Source: Thiomicrorhabdus sp. 6S3-12
GTDB taxonomy: Bacteria; Pseudomonadota; Gammaproteobacteria; Thiomicrospirales; Thiomicrospiraceae
Reading direction: 5' to 3'
Assembly: GCF_017571475.1 (NCBI RefSeq)
Contig: NZ_JAGETW010000003.1
Span: 217,738-281,737 of the forward strand
DNA: 64,000 nt
Below, piece by piece: positions 1 to 8,272 of the stretch. The translations under genes and the position numbers were made by a program. The notes below the pieces were generated by a model, which saw nothing but the letters and a program-made list of their open reading frames with translations, did no database searches and was not told the DNA's origin. The stretch's first letter is position 1, and each line of letters starts with the position of its first letter.

Positions 1-103
1 CCTGAGCGAAATCGGTAATTCCAACAACCGCCAAGCCGTCTTCATCAATATAGACCCACTCGTGACTATCGGCATATTTTAAATGATTCGGTAAGACACT
101 CAT
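1..103 (-). CDS. gcvH: Glycine cleavage system H protein, N-terminal part
   Basis: Only the first 34 codons lie in the window; the gene runs off the left edge. The reverse strand reads [17 protein letters not shown] and continues into a VGITDFAQ stretch, the typical start of the H protein. This protein carries the lipoyl-bound aminomethyl group between the P, T and L proteins of glycine cleavage in the cytoplasm. An AAGGA ribosome-binding site lies about eight bases before the ATG. The lipoyl-lysine region is outside the window. No glycine riboswitch is visible in the 257 bases upstream. Confidence 0.88.
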   Translation of the reverse strand, partial: MSVLPNHLKYADSHEWVYIDEDGLAVVGITDFAQ

Positions 104-360
104 CACAAATTCCTTTGATACGTTTTTGGCAAATCATAACATCAATTAAAGGGAAGTTGCTAAGAACTCATAAGCCATTCTCGAAAGAACTTCTAAAAAG
201 CGAATTTCCGGTCATTTTACAAACTCACTACTGCACTTAAAGGACCTCTGCGGAGGCATTATCTTCCCTTGCACTGCGCCAGAAAAAAAGCATTTGGGAA
301 ATAGTTGCCGCCCATATAGGCCTTGGATACAATGGTGGCAATTCTACTGACGGTGGCCTT

Positions 361-828
361 ATGAAAGACCCTAAATTGCGCAATGCACTTCTCTTGCAAC
401 TCGTTGAGCAGGCTCAGGACGGGATTGTCGTAGCGGAGAAAGAGGGCGAAGATACCATTCTGATCTATGTCAATCCCGCCTTTGAGAAGCTGACCGGCTA
501 CAGCGCCGATGAAATCCTCTATCAAGACTGTCGCTTTCTTCAGGGAGATGACACCCATAAGGAATCGGTACATAAAATCCGTGAAGCAATTGATAGCAGC
601 CAACCGGTGCGCACTATCCTGAAAAACTACCGCAAAGACGGTTCGCATTTCTGGAATGAACTCAGCGTCACCCCCTTCTATGACGAACACGATCGACTGA
701 CTTACTATATCGGCATTCAAAAAGACGTGACAGAACAGGTCGAGCTGCAAATGGCTCTGGAAACGGCCGAAAAGAAAATTGCCGAACTCGAAGCCAAGTT
801 GAAAGCAAAAAATTCAGGCGCCAATTAA
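361..828 (+). CDS. Short LOV blue-light receptor (PpSB1-LOV-like)
   Basis: A 155-residue protein made almost entirely of one LOV (PAS-type, flavin-binding) domain, at about residues 14-125. The flavin-adduct motif YQDCRFLQGDD puts the photoactive cysteine at Cys57. NPAFEKLTGY, NYRKDGSHFWNELS and YIGIQKDVTEQ are further LOV landmarks. A C-terminal coiled coil (about 128-150) follows, with no output domain. From memory it closely resembles the short LOV protein PpSB1 of Pseudomonas putida, which works with a class II LitR regulator. It converges on a LitR-like gene that ends 24 bases away, which fits that partnership. The Asp before the adduct Cys replaces the more usual Asn. No strong ribosome-binding site precedes this ATG; the frame stays open upstream to base 241 without another ATG. 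Confidence 0.9.
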   Translation: MKDPKLRNALLLQLVEQAQDGIVVAEKEGEDTILIYVNPAFEKLTGYSADEILYQDCRFLQGDDTHKESVHKIREAIDSSQPVRTILKNYRKDGSHFWNELSVTPFYDEHDRLTYYIGIQKDVTEQVELQMALETAEKKIAELEAKLKAKNSGAN

Positions 829-851
829 GCCTGCCTGCCATCATGGCAGAT

Positions 852-1697
852 TTAGAAAGAAGCCGCCTGAATCTGCGGAAGTTCAGCAAACAGCTTGCGG
901 TAAGATTTCAGCTCCATCTGTACGGCCGGCGTCTTCTCCATGCGGCCCTCTTCAAGGGTTACGAAAACACTGGCCAATCCCGGATAGCCGGTTTCTTCGG
1001 CAAATTCAGCCAGACTCCTTTCCGCCAGCATGACAAGGCCACAGCACTGTAATTGCTTTAACGCCTGAGTGGACGGCAGCGGTTTGATTCCACCCAGAAA
1101 CGGCACAATTCCCTGATGACTTAACCAGAGTCCGCACAGAACCTGCGCCAACTGGGAGTCAACTTTCGAGCTGGAGGCGACATAAACGTTTTGACAATGC
1201 CGATGGCCTTTAAGACTCTTAAGACGCTGTTGCGCAAAATACAGACGTGAATACAAACGGGGCAAGAGCGCACTCTCCCAGCAGATTCTGGCAGACACAT
1301 CATGCAGATCCACATCCAACTCGCATAACACCTGCAGAGCGGACAGCTCGTCAAATTCAACAAACAGCGAGTCGAGCGCGGTCTGCAAAGCGGCGTAATC
1401 ACCACTCTGCGCGCTGGCTGCGAGCGTATTGGCGATAGAACGCAACTCATTCGGCGCTTCGGAAGCTTGCGGACTTTCCTGCAAGATCGCCTTGACCTGA
1501 CTGATCGCAACCCCCTGCCGAGTCAGATCCACCGCACGCTTGAGGACCTCGATGTGCTCGTCGGTATAGAGTCGATGCCCGCTTTCAGTCCGTACCGGTT
1601 CCACCAAACCATAACGACGCTCCCAGGCTCGCAAGGTAATTGCATTTACGCCGGTCAGTCGCGAGACCTCGCGAATTGGATAAAGAGGTTGGTCCAT
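852..1697 (-). CDS. litR: MerR-family regulator, class II LitR/CarH-like
   Basis: 281 residues. Residues 1-75 form a MerR winged helix (IREVSRLTG, LRAWERRYGLVEP, GHRLYT). The remainder aligns in layout with the helical and B12-binding halves of CarH/LitR photoreceptors, but the residues expected for cobalamin are not there: Trp140 is not followed by the usual Glu-His pair, and no DxHxxG motif is visible. That is the hallmark of class II LitR proteins, which are reported to take the light signal from a partner LOV protein instead of B12. It is the last gene of the operon oxidase-DUF1365-cfa-phr-litR, 66 bases behind the photolyase gene. Inferred role: repressor of the light-inducible genes around it, including its own operon. 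Confidence 0.82.
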   Translation of the reverse strand: MDQPLYPIREVSRLTGVNAITLRAWERRYGLVEPVRTESGHRLYTDEHIEVLKRAVDLTRQGVAISQVKAILQESPQASEAPNELRSIANTLAASAQSGDYAALQTALDSLFVEFDELSALQVLCELDVDLHDVSARICWESALLPRLYSRLYFAQQRLKSLKGHRHCQNVYVASSSKVDSQLAQVLCGLWLSHQGIVPFLGGIKPLPSTQALKQLQCCGLVMLAERSLAEFAEETGYPGLASVFVTLEEGRMEKTPAVQMELKSYRKLFAELPQIQAASF

Positions 1698-1763
1698 GGC
1701 ACTCGATCACAGTCAATTAAATTCAAGTCCGCCTATCTTAGACAAGAACGCCCTAAGGCGCAA

Positions 1764-3221
1764 TTAGGCACGCTTCCCGCTCCGTTTGAGTTCGTCGACC
1801 CTTAGCAGGTGTTGCGCCCTGCTGCGTTTTAAGTCGACAACCGGATACGGATAATGTTTGCCCAGGTTAATTCCCTTGAGCACACACTCCTGCGGATAGA
1901 GCCATGGCGCGTGAATCGCTTTGCTTGAAAGCATTCGCAACTCCGGCACCCATTTGCGGATGTAATCGCCTTGGGCATCAAACTTCTCGCTCTGGCGCAA
2001 AGGATTAAAAAGCCGGTAGTAAGGCGCCGCATCGACACCGCACCCTGCAACCCACTGCCAGCCCATGGCATTATTCGCCGGGTCGGCGTCCAGCAGCGTG
2101 TCTGCAAACCAGGCCTGTCCGAGACGCCAATTCGCATTGAGATCTTTTGTCAGCAGCGAAGCAACCAGCATCCGCACACGGTTGTGCATATAGCCCGTCT
2201 CCCAAAGCTCGCGCATGCCGGCATCAATTATCGGAATTCCGGTGTGTCCGCTTTGCCATGCACAGAGCGACTCGGCATCATTCTGCCAGGACATATCGGC
2301 AAACTTCTGCTGAAAAGGCTCGGTTTCCGTATTCGGGAAAAACCATAACAGCAGACGGGCAAACTCGCGCCACAGAAGCTGTCTAAGCCACGGCTGGGCG
2401 TTTAGTTGCGGGTTCTCTTCCGCACAGGCAGTTAATTCGAAATAAATCGCCCGCGCGGAGATTTCTCCGAAATGCAGATAAGCAGAGAGTCGGCTGGTTG
2501 CATCCAATGCCGGAAAATCACGGTCATGATGGTAATCGATAATATTTTGCGTGATAAACCCTTGCAGCTGCCGCCACGCCGCATCCTCTCCGGGCTGCCA
2601 GTATTGCATCAGCTTTTGCGCCCAGGGCTGACACTGAATTTCCCGCAGACTCTGTGGCAATTCAAAGCGTTCACCGGGTAACTGCGGCCAGCGTAACTTA
2701 AGCCACTCTTTTTCCTGATTAACTGCACTCTCATCCAACGGCTGCAATGTCGGCAGTTTGTCCAGAACCGCTTTGTAGAACGGGGTAAAAACGACATAGG
2801 GATTGCCCTGTTTATTGACGACTTCGCCGGGCGTAAACCAGAATTCCGAGTGAAACGGCTGCAGAGCCACTTGGCGTTTTTTGCACAGTTGCAAAGCAAG
2901 ATTCTGCATTTCCGTAAATGGCTGGCCGACCTGAACACTGTAGAAGACCTGCTGTGGTTCAATCTCCTCCAAAGCCAACGCAAACTGCTGCGCAAAATCA
3001 CCACTGTACAGCAAAAGCTCCGCTCCCTTCTGCCGTAGCGAGGCTTGCAGCCGAAGCAGGCTGTGCGCAAGCCAGGCACTATTGGCCTGGCCCAGTGCTC
3101 GTTGCGGGTCATGAAAATAGACCAGCGCTACTTTGTCGGCCTGCGCAACCGCAGTTTGCAAAGCGGGAAGATGACTTAAACGCAATTCACGCTGAAGCCA
3201 CACCAATATCGTTTTCCCCAT
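1764..3221 (-). CDS. phrB: Deoxyribodipyrimidine (CPD) photolyase
   Basis: 485 residues, full length for a class I photolyase. The N-terminal Rossmann half (1-130) would bind the antenna pigment. The C-terminal FAD half shows TSRLSAYLHFGEIS, WREFARLLLWFFP, MHNRVRMLVASLLTKDL and the ADPANNAMGWQWVAGCG block, including tryptophans of the electron-transfer chain. The enzyme splits UV-induced pyrimidine dimers using blue light. It sits between cfa (73 bases upstream) and litR in one operon, so it is probably induced by light together with them. A cryptochrome cannot be excluded from sequence alone, but the LitR-linked position favours a repair photolyase. Confidence 0.93.
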   Translation of the reverse strand: MGKTILVWLQRELRLSHLPALQTAVAQADKVALVYFHDPQRALGQANSAWLAHSLLRLQASLRQKGAELLLYSGDFAQQFALALEEIEPQQVFYSVQVGQPFTEMQNLALQLCKKRQVALQPFHSEFWFTPGEVVNKQGNPYVVFTPFYKAVLDKLPTLQPLDESAVNQEKEWLKLRWPQLPGERFELPQSLREIQCQPWAQKLMQYWQPGEDAAWRQLQGFITQNIIDYHHDRDFPALDATSRLSAYLHFGEISARAIYFELTACAEENPQLNAQPWLRQLLWREFARLLLWFFPNTETEPFQQKFADMSWQNDAESLCAWQSGHTGIPIIDAGMRELWETGYMHNRVRMLVASLLTKDLNANWRLGQAWFADTLLDADPANNAMGWQWVAGCGVDAAPYYRLFNPLRQSEKFDAQGDYIRKWVPELRMLSSKAIHAPWLYPQECVLKGINLGKHYPYPVVDLKRSRAQHLLRVDELKRSGKRA

Positions 3222-3294
3222 ACAATCTCTCCTCGACCCATAGACAGCGTGTTCGACTCATCCTGCTGAATAGCATGCCGCTCGTTAAGCCACC

Positions 3295-4527
3295 TCAGGA
3301 ATGCTCCAGCGTGAACTGGTAGACCGAAACCTGCCCACTTTCAAACCCGATTGTGCAGTAATCCAGATAGTAATTCCAGATCCGCTGAAACGCCTTGTCA
3401 TATCCCATCTTCTCCAACTGGTCGCTATGGTGATTGAAGCGCTGTTTCCAGAGTTGGCAGGTGGTCGCGTAATCCGCACCGAAGTCGAGACGATTAACAA
3501 TTTTAAAACCGTGTGCGTTGCTCAGAGCTTCAAGCTGTGCGACACTCGGCAACAAACCACCCGGGAAGATGTACGCTTGGATAAAATCTACCCCGGACTG
3601 ATAACTTTCAGCTTGTTGATCGGCAATCGTAATCACCTGCAACAGCGCTTTGCCGTCTTTTTTAAGCCGCTGTTTCAGCATTGTAAAATAGCTGTCCCAG
3701 TAGGATTTTCCGACCGCTTCAAACATCTCAATCGAAACGACATGATCATACTGGCGGCTTTCGTGACGGTAGTCCTGCAAAACCACCTCGTAACGCTCGC
3801 GCGGAAATTCTTTGAGGCGCTGCAATGCATATTTTTGCTGTTCTGCCGATAACGTCAGCCCTGTGATGCTTGCCCCTCTTTCCAGGGCACACTGCATAAA
3901 GCCTCCCCAACCGCAACCAACCTCCAGGATATGCTCACCGCCGGCAATCCCGAGTTCATTCAGAATACGCTGGTTTTTGACCATTTGAGCCTGTTGCAGG
4001 GAGAAGGTATCGCCCTGGAAAATCCCGCTTGAATAGGTCATAGCCGAATCCAGCCAGAGCGCATAAAAGTCATTTCCCAGATCGTAGTGATAGGAGACAT
4101 TGCGGCGGCTGTTCGCCAGAGAATTGTGTCGTTTTCGGTGCTGCCACAAATGCCGCCAACGACCAAACCGGTTGCTCAGCAGAGAATCAAATTGCTCGAC
4201 ATTAAGATGCGCCAGTTTCAGAAGGCGGTAAACAGAGGTTGTTTCAACGGCGCCCTCAAAATAAGCCTGAGCAAATCCCAAATCACCCTGCGTTTTGAGC
4301 AGCCAGTATGTCCGCAAAGGACGCACGACAATCAGTTCGGCATGCGGTCCAGGCTGACCGCCTTCATAACGACGGCTTCGGCGATCGTCGAAAGTCAGCG
4401 TCAGGCTACCGTATTTCAATCGATCGAAAGGCAGCTTCAACAGCATATACTGGATCCACGAAGGTGCAATGAAACGTTCGCAGACGCTACCCAATAAAGT
4501 TCGGCTGGTGGTGAAGTTTTTCAACAT
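3295..4527 (-). CDS. cfa: Cyclopropane-fatty-acid-phospholipid synthase family methyltransferase
   Basis: 410 residues. The SAM-binding motif LEVGCGWGGF is at 201-210, and YHYDLGNDFY with SAMTYSSGIF at 146-170 are signature blocks of the CFA synthase family. It transfers a methyl group from SAM to the double bond of unsaturated acyl chains in membrane phospholipids. The start overlaps the end of the DUF1365 gene by seven bases, so translation is probably coupled. This cfa copy with DUF1365 and a flavin amine oxidase is the set linked in Rhodobacter and others to singlet-oxygen and light responses, and related sets to furan fatty acids. The true product (cyclopropane or methylated/furan fatty acid) cannot be read from the sequence. 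Confidence 0.88.
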   Translation of the reverse strand: MLKNFTTSRTLLGSVCERFIAPSWIQYMLLKLPFDRLKYGSLTLTFDDRRSRRYEGGQPGPHAELIVVRPLRTYWLLKTQGDLGFAQAYFEGAVETTSVYRLLKLAHLNVEQFDSLLSNRFGRWRHLWQHRKRHNSLANSRRNVSYHYDLGNDFYALWLDSAMTYSSGIFQGDTFSLQQAQMVKNQRILNELGIAGGEHILEVGCGWGGFMQCALERGASITGLTLSAEQQKYALQRLKEFPRERYEVVLQDYRHESRQYDHVVSIEMFEAVGKSYWDSYFTMLKQRLKKDGKALLQVITIADQQAESYQSGVDFIQAYIFPGGLLPSVAQLEALSNAHGFKIVNRLDFGADYATTCQLWKQRFNHHSDQLEKMGYDKAFQRIWNYYLDYCTIGFESGQVSVYQFTLEHS

Positions 4528-5345
4528 AACTGCATCTCCGAGTGTGAGTATTTAACTTTTTTCAGTGCCTTAGGGGTGCGGTGAAATTTACCGCCCATAA
4601 ACCAGATCTTTAAGGCCCACCAGTGAATCATGGTCAACACCTTGAGACTGTTAAAAGGCATCGCCAAAGCGGCTCTCAACAGCGACTGACGCGTCAGAGG
4701 CAAGGCGGTTGCCGCTTGAGTCGCCACCAGCATCGGCTGCTGCCGACAGCTCTGGTAGATACCCAAGTGAAAAGTATCTCCCGGCGCTTTAAGGCGAAAA
4801 CGGTATTCGCAGTCCATATCGATAAACGGGGAAACGTGAAACGCTTTATCCGCTTTGGCCTGCACCATAGTCGCCAGAGGCGATAAAGGTTCGCCGCGGT
4901 TACCCAGTACATAGTGGTGCCATTGACCGAAGGTATTGCTCACTTCGCCGACAATTGCGATCAGCCGGTTCTGCTCGTCATAGGCATACCACATCGCCAG
5001 CGGATTGAAGATAATTCCCAGAAAACGTGGCGAACAGACCAACTCAATGCGCTGCGGCGCATCTTCTATGCCGTATTCGGCCAAGAGGCTTTCCAGCCAC
5101 GGACGCCACGGTTTTCCGTCGCGCGCGCCAAAATCCCTGTAATTCAGGCTGTAGAGGTTAAAACGATTCAAAGAAAGAAATTTGCAGATGCCTTTGTGTG
5201 CACCTAGCTCTTCTTGAATCCGGTCTATCTCGACTCTCAGACTCATGACTTTGTACTGAAAGGCATAACGCACCGGAAACATCCTTTGATGCATCACCGA
5301 GCCAAAATAGACGGCCGATCCTTTCTCATATCCGGACGCATTCAT
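4521..5345 (-). CDS. DUF1365 family protein of the cfa/flavin-oxidase cluster
   Basis: 274 residues starting MNASGYEKGSAVYFGSVMHQ. I chose this ATG over an upstream in-frame one (5387) because it overlaps the stop of the oxidase gene as ATGA, a classic translational-coupling junction. It contains the family's VMHQRMFPVRYAFQYKV opening and the IIFNPLAMWYAYDE block. Its biochemical function is not known to me. It is nearly always found between an FAD amine oxidase and a cfa-like gene, so a role in modifying membrane fatty acids is a reasonable inference. The C-terminal end (MIHWWALKIWFMGGKF) is hydrophobic and may touch the membrane. Confidence 0.87.
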   Translation of the reverse strand: MNASGYEKGSAVYFGSVMHQRMFPVRYAFQYKVMSLRVEIDRIQEELGAHKGICKFLSLNRFNLYSLNYRDFGARDGKPWRPWLESLLAEYGIEDAPQRIELVCSPRFLGIIFNPLAMWYAYDEQNRLIAIVGEVSNTFGQWHHYVLGNRGEPLSPLATMVQAKADKAFHVSPFIDMDCEYRFRLKAPGDTFHLGIYQSCRQQPMLVATQAATALPLTRQSLLRAALAMPFNSLKVLTMIHWWALKIWFMGGKFHRTPKALKKVKYSHSEMQLC

Positions 5346-6652
5346 ACTTCGGCTCTCCGATTTTCCCACGGCAGAGAAACATTCCACCTCCGCGCCAGAT
5401 CCACGGCACTGCGCAAACCGTCTTCGTGAAATCCGTAACCGGTGTAGGCACCGACAAACCAGCAGTTCTCCACGCCCTGAAGTCCACTGAGCGATTTCTG
5501 AGCCTCCATCGCACCTTGATCAAAGACAGGGTGTTGATACTGAATGCACTCATAAGTCATACGCGCCTCCGGTTCCTGCAATGGATTCAGCGTCACCAGC
5601 AGCGGCGTTTTCAGAGGAATATTCTGAAGCTGGTTCATCCAGTAGGTGACCGCGACATGACGCTCTTCACTACAACTCTCACGCAGGTAATTCCAACTCG
5701 CCCAGGCCTTTTTACGTCTGGGCATCAGGCGTGGATCACTATGCAGATAAGCGGTGTTCTGCTGATAGTTAAAAGCCTGCATACAGGTGAAGGTCTGTTG
5801 CAAAGCGCTATCAAACAGCTGCCAGTTCTGATCCCCATGCGCAGCAAAGACCACATGATCGAAAAGCGCTTCGCCGTTTTCGGTGGTCACCTTCAAGCCG
5901 TCTGCGCTTTTAGCAACCCCGCGCACAGGATCGTAAGCGACGGAAAACTTCGCTTTATGCATCAGGGCGTCGATATAGTTTTGCGCGCCCCCTTTTACCG
6001 TCTCCCATTGAGGGCGATCCTGAATATTGAGCAGACCATGGTTTTCAAAAAAGCGCAGAAAACTCTCCGCCGGAAAGGCCATCATTGTCTTTACCGGACA
6101 CGACCAGATTGCAGCCGCCATTGGAAGCAAATAATAGTCGCGCATACGCTGGCTGAAATGATGCATGCGCAAATAGCTCTCAAGATTGAGCGTGTGAAGC
6201 TGGCCGTTGAACAGATCTTTTTTGGCTTGTCGGTTGAAGCGTAGAATCTCTGCCAACATTTTCCAGTGTGCGACCGAGAGCAGGTTCCTGCGTTGCGCAA
6301 AAAGCGTGTTGAGATTATTGCCCGAATACTCGATTCGCCCCTGATCAACCGATACTGAAAAACTCATTTCGGTATTTTCAATCGGGACCTTGAGGTGCTT
6401 AAACATTGCATTCAAATGCGGGTAATTCGGGCGGTTATAAACGATAAAACCAGTATCGACCGGCTGCTCGACGCCTTCAAGCTGCACCGAACAGGTATTG
6501 GTATGCCCGCCCAGTCGGGTATTTTTCTCAAACAGCGTGACCCGATGCTTCTGTCCCAGAAACCAGGCACTGGCCAAACCGCTGATCCCGCTGCCGATGA
6601 CCGCAACACTTTGTCCGGGAGCAATACCGCTTCGCATAACCATTGATTTCAT
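5342..6652 (-). CDS. FAD-dependent amine oxidase/desaturase-like protein
   Basis: 436 residues. A dinucleotide-binding fold opens the protein, with GSGISGLASAW (glycines at 20-25) and LFEKNTRLGGHTNT. The C-terminal end FVGAYTGYGFHEDGLRSAVD is the second FAD-contact region of the amine-oxidase superfamily. The ATG at 6652 is preceded by GAAGGTG. It is the first gene of the minus-strand operon that continues with DUF1365, cfa, photolyase and litR, and it faces the divergent SDR gene across a 300-base promoter region. Homologues in this gene set are usually called putative cyclopropane/unsaturated fatty acid oxidoreductases. Acting on methylated acyl chains is inference from context. Confidence 0.88.
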   Translation of the reverse strand: MKSMVMRSGIAPGQSVAVIGSGISGLASAWFLGQKHRVTLFEKNTRLGGHTNTCSVQLEGVEQPVDTGFIVYNRPNYPHLNAMFKHLKVPIENTEMSFSVSVDQGRIEYSGNNLNTLFAQRRNLLSVAHWKMLAEILRFNRQAKKDLFNGQLHTLNLESYLRMHHFSQRMRDYYLLPMAAAIWSCPVKTMMAFPAESFLRFFENHGLLNIQDRPQWETVKGGAQNYIDALMHKAKFSVAYDPVRGVAKSADGLKVTTENGEALFDHVVFAAHGDQNWQLFDSALQQTFTCMQAFNYQQNTAYLHSDPRLMPRRKKAWASWNYLRESCSEERHVAVTYWMNQLQNIPLKTPLLVTLNPLQEPEARMTYECIQYQHPVFDQGAMEAQKSLSGLQGVENCWFVGAYTGYGFHEDGLRSAVDLARRWNVSLPWENRRAEV

Positions 6653-6667
6653 TTCGCACCTTCAGCC

Positions 6668-6728
6668 TATACAAACCCTTTCTTGAAGTTATACAAAAAC
6701 CTTTACAAAAATTCAAATTTATTATACA
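6668..6728. promoter_or_regulatory. Cluster of four TRTACA-like half-sites, oxidase-operon side
   Basis: TATACA occurs at 6668, 6690 and 6723 and TTTACA at 6702, spaced 22, 12 and 21 bases apart, close to whole helical turns. They lie just upstream of the flavin-oxidase operon in an otherwise AT-rich stretch. As I recall, class II LitR of Pseudomonas putida binds T(G/A)TACA half-sites. With a litR gene in the operon, these are candidate LitR operators controlling the minus-strand genes. AT-richness makes chance matches to TATACA easier here than for the TGTACA set at 6857. Confidence 0.5.
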
Positions 6729-6793
6729 AATTAGTAAAAAAACAGGATGAGCCTTGTAAAAACTCGCAAAATCATCCAGGAAAGCGTAATTTT

Positions 6794-6892
6794 TGTACAA
6801 ATCCAAGAGACAGAGCGCCTGTCGGTAGCAACACTGTGCGAAGCGAGGCAAAAAGCTGTACAAGGCTGTACAAGGCTGTACAGCCTCATACA
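6794..6892. promoter_or_regulatory. Phased TGTACA array, putative LitR operators
   Basis: TGTACA is found at 6794, 6857, 6867 and 6877, followed by CATACA at 6887. The last four are spaced exactly 10 bases (GGCTGTACAA units), one helical turn, so a protein array would bind one face of the DNA. The array sits 61-96 bases before the start of the SDR gene and between the two divergent light-island operons. Consensus agreement with LitR/CarH-type boxes is from memory. Direct repeats at this period suggest oligomeric binding, as known for CarH tetramers. Confidence 0.6.
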
Positions 6893-6952
6893 CCTTCTTC
6901 CCGACCTTTTCTTTTACGGGCCGGTTTACGGATTTACGTTTGAGGCAGTCAA

Positions 6953-7726
6953 ATGGAACAGAAGCAAAACAGCACGGTATGGATAGTCGGCGCTTCGCAA
7001 GGCATCGGCCTGGCCTTAAGCCGTCAATTACTGCAAAACGGTTTTACAGTGGTTGCCTCTTCCAGAAAAGCGACCCGGTCTTCAGAGCTTGTTCAGCTCC
7101 AACAGCAGTTCAACTCAGGAAAGCTGCATCTTCTCGACTGTGATGTCAGCGAAGAAAACTTACAAAGCTACTGTCAGCAGGCCTGGGAACTGGCCGAAGG
7201 TCTCGACTACTGGTTTTACAATGTCGGCGTCTACCAACCGATGAGCGTTTCCGAATGGGACTGGAACAGTTTTAATTTAATGAATCAGAGCAACTATCTT
7301 GGCGCAGTCAAACTGATGATTGCGCTGCAACGACTTCAGGCTCAACACGATAAACCGATGCACTGGATATGGAATATCAGTCTGGCCGCCGATTTTGGCC
7401 TGCCATACGGTGGAGGTTATTCAGCCCCCAAAGCGGCTCTGCTGAATCTTGCAGAATCGATCGCGCCGGAATTGGCTCGCCAGCGGATTAAACTTCAAGT
7501 GATTAACCACGGCTTCGTCAAAACCCGTTTGACCGCAAAAAATCGTTTCCCCATGCCCGGACTGATGGAACCCGACGAAGCGGCACGCAAAATCGTTCCA
7601 TTGTTCGGGCAGAACCGTTTTGAACTGCGTTTTCCCTGGACCTTGTCGATCATTCTGGGAACGTTGAAACGCCTGCCGAAAAGCTGGAGTCTGTATATAA
7701 GTAAAAGGATGTTGAAGGATGACTGA
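6953..7726 (+). CDS. Short-chain dehydrogenase/reductase of the light cluster
   Basis: 257 residues. The NAD(P)-binding motif GASQGIG is at 13-19, and the catalytic Ser143, Tyr156 and Lys160 are present (NISLAA and YSAPK). This is a classical cytoplasmic SDR; the substrate is not evident. GAGG lies about ten bases before the ATG. It heads a plus-strand operon whose next gene overlaps it by eight bases. SDR plus SnoaL-like pairs are regular companions of the cfa/DUF1365/amine-oxidase set, so it probably acts on a product of that lipid pathway (inference). Confidence 0.87.
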   Translation: MEQKQNSTVWIVGASQGIGLALSRQLLQNGFTVVASSRKATRSSELVQLQQQFNSGKLHLLDCDVSEENLQSYCQQAWELAEGLDYWFYNVGVYQPMSVSEWDWNSFNLMNQSNYLGAVKLMIALQRLQAQHDKPMHWIWNISLAADFGLPYGGGYSAPKAALLNLAESIAPELARQRIKLQVINHGFVKTRLTAKNRFPMPGLMEPDEAARKIVPLFGQNRFELRFPWTLSIILGTLKRLPKSWSLYISKRMLKDD

Positions 7727-8177
7727 CCCGACGAGCGAGTGGCTGGCCGCTTATGCGCACGCTTACGAAAACCTCGAGCTAAACACGCTTCACAGCGGTT
7801 TGGGCTCGCTTCTCAACGAACAGATCTATTTTGAGGATCCGTTTAACCGCATTCACGGCAAAGCCGAAACCCTTCGTCTTTTCGAGCATATGTTCGCGAC
7901 ACTTCAGGAACCGAAATTTACCGTTCTCGATATAGCCGTCGGACAGAACGGCAACGGCTATCTTTACTGGCACTTCGACTTCCTGTTCCGACAAAAAAAA
8001 CAACAGTTCGACGGCATGAGCAAAGTCCTCTTCGACTCCGAAGGCCAAGTCCGCTCACATATTGACTACTGGGATCCGGCCAAACACCTGTACAGCCAGT
8101 TCCCGATACTGGGATCGCTTCTGCGCCTTGTCGAACAGCGACTCGCCCTCCCGCAAAAGCGCCAAGCCCGCGCTTGA
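7719..8177 (+). CDS. SnoaL/NTF2-like protein
   Basis: 152 residues with the pattern of a nuclear-transport-factor-2/SnoaL-type cone fold: IYFEDPFNRIHGK near the start, then alternating strands ending in VRSHIDYWDPAKHLY. Such small proteins bind or isomerise hydrophobic ligands, or act as companions of enzymes. No catalytic residue can be assigned with certainty. It overlaps the SDR gene by eight bases, which means coupled translation and a shared task. The same gene neighbours cfa-type clusters in other gammaproteobacteria. Confidence 0.82.
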   Translation: MTDPTSEWLAAYAHAYENLELNTLHSGLGSLLNEQIYFEDPFNRIHGKAETLRLFEHMFATLQEPKFTVLDIAVGQNGNGYLYWHFDFLFRQKKQQFDGMSKVLFDSEGQVRSHIDYWDPAKHLYSQFPILGSLLRLVEQRLALPQKRQARA

Positions 8178-8272
8178 ACAAACTACACGGAAAAAGCCTC
8201 ACGCTGCCTGCATTGGCATTAAAGCGCCTAAAGGCGCATAATGACCGAATACATAAAGATAAGGAATCCCAG

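Noticed and set aside
104..360. Glycine riboswitch upstream of gcvH
   Set aside because: No aptamer-like conserved cores were found; only a 4-base-pair CCTC/GAGG hairpin near 246-257.
259..750. 163-codon minus-strand frame opposite the LOV gene
   Set aside because: Antisense shadow of a clearly conserved LOV domain.
5426..6244. 272-codon plus-strand frame opposite the flavin oxidase
   Set aside because: Shadow frame; the minus strand carries the FAD-binding motifs and the operon structure.
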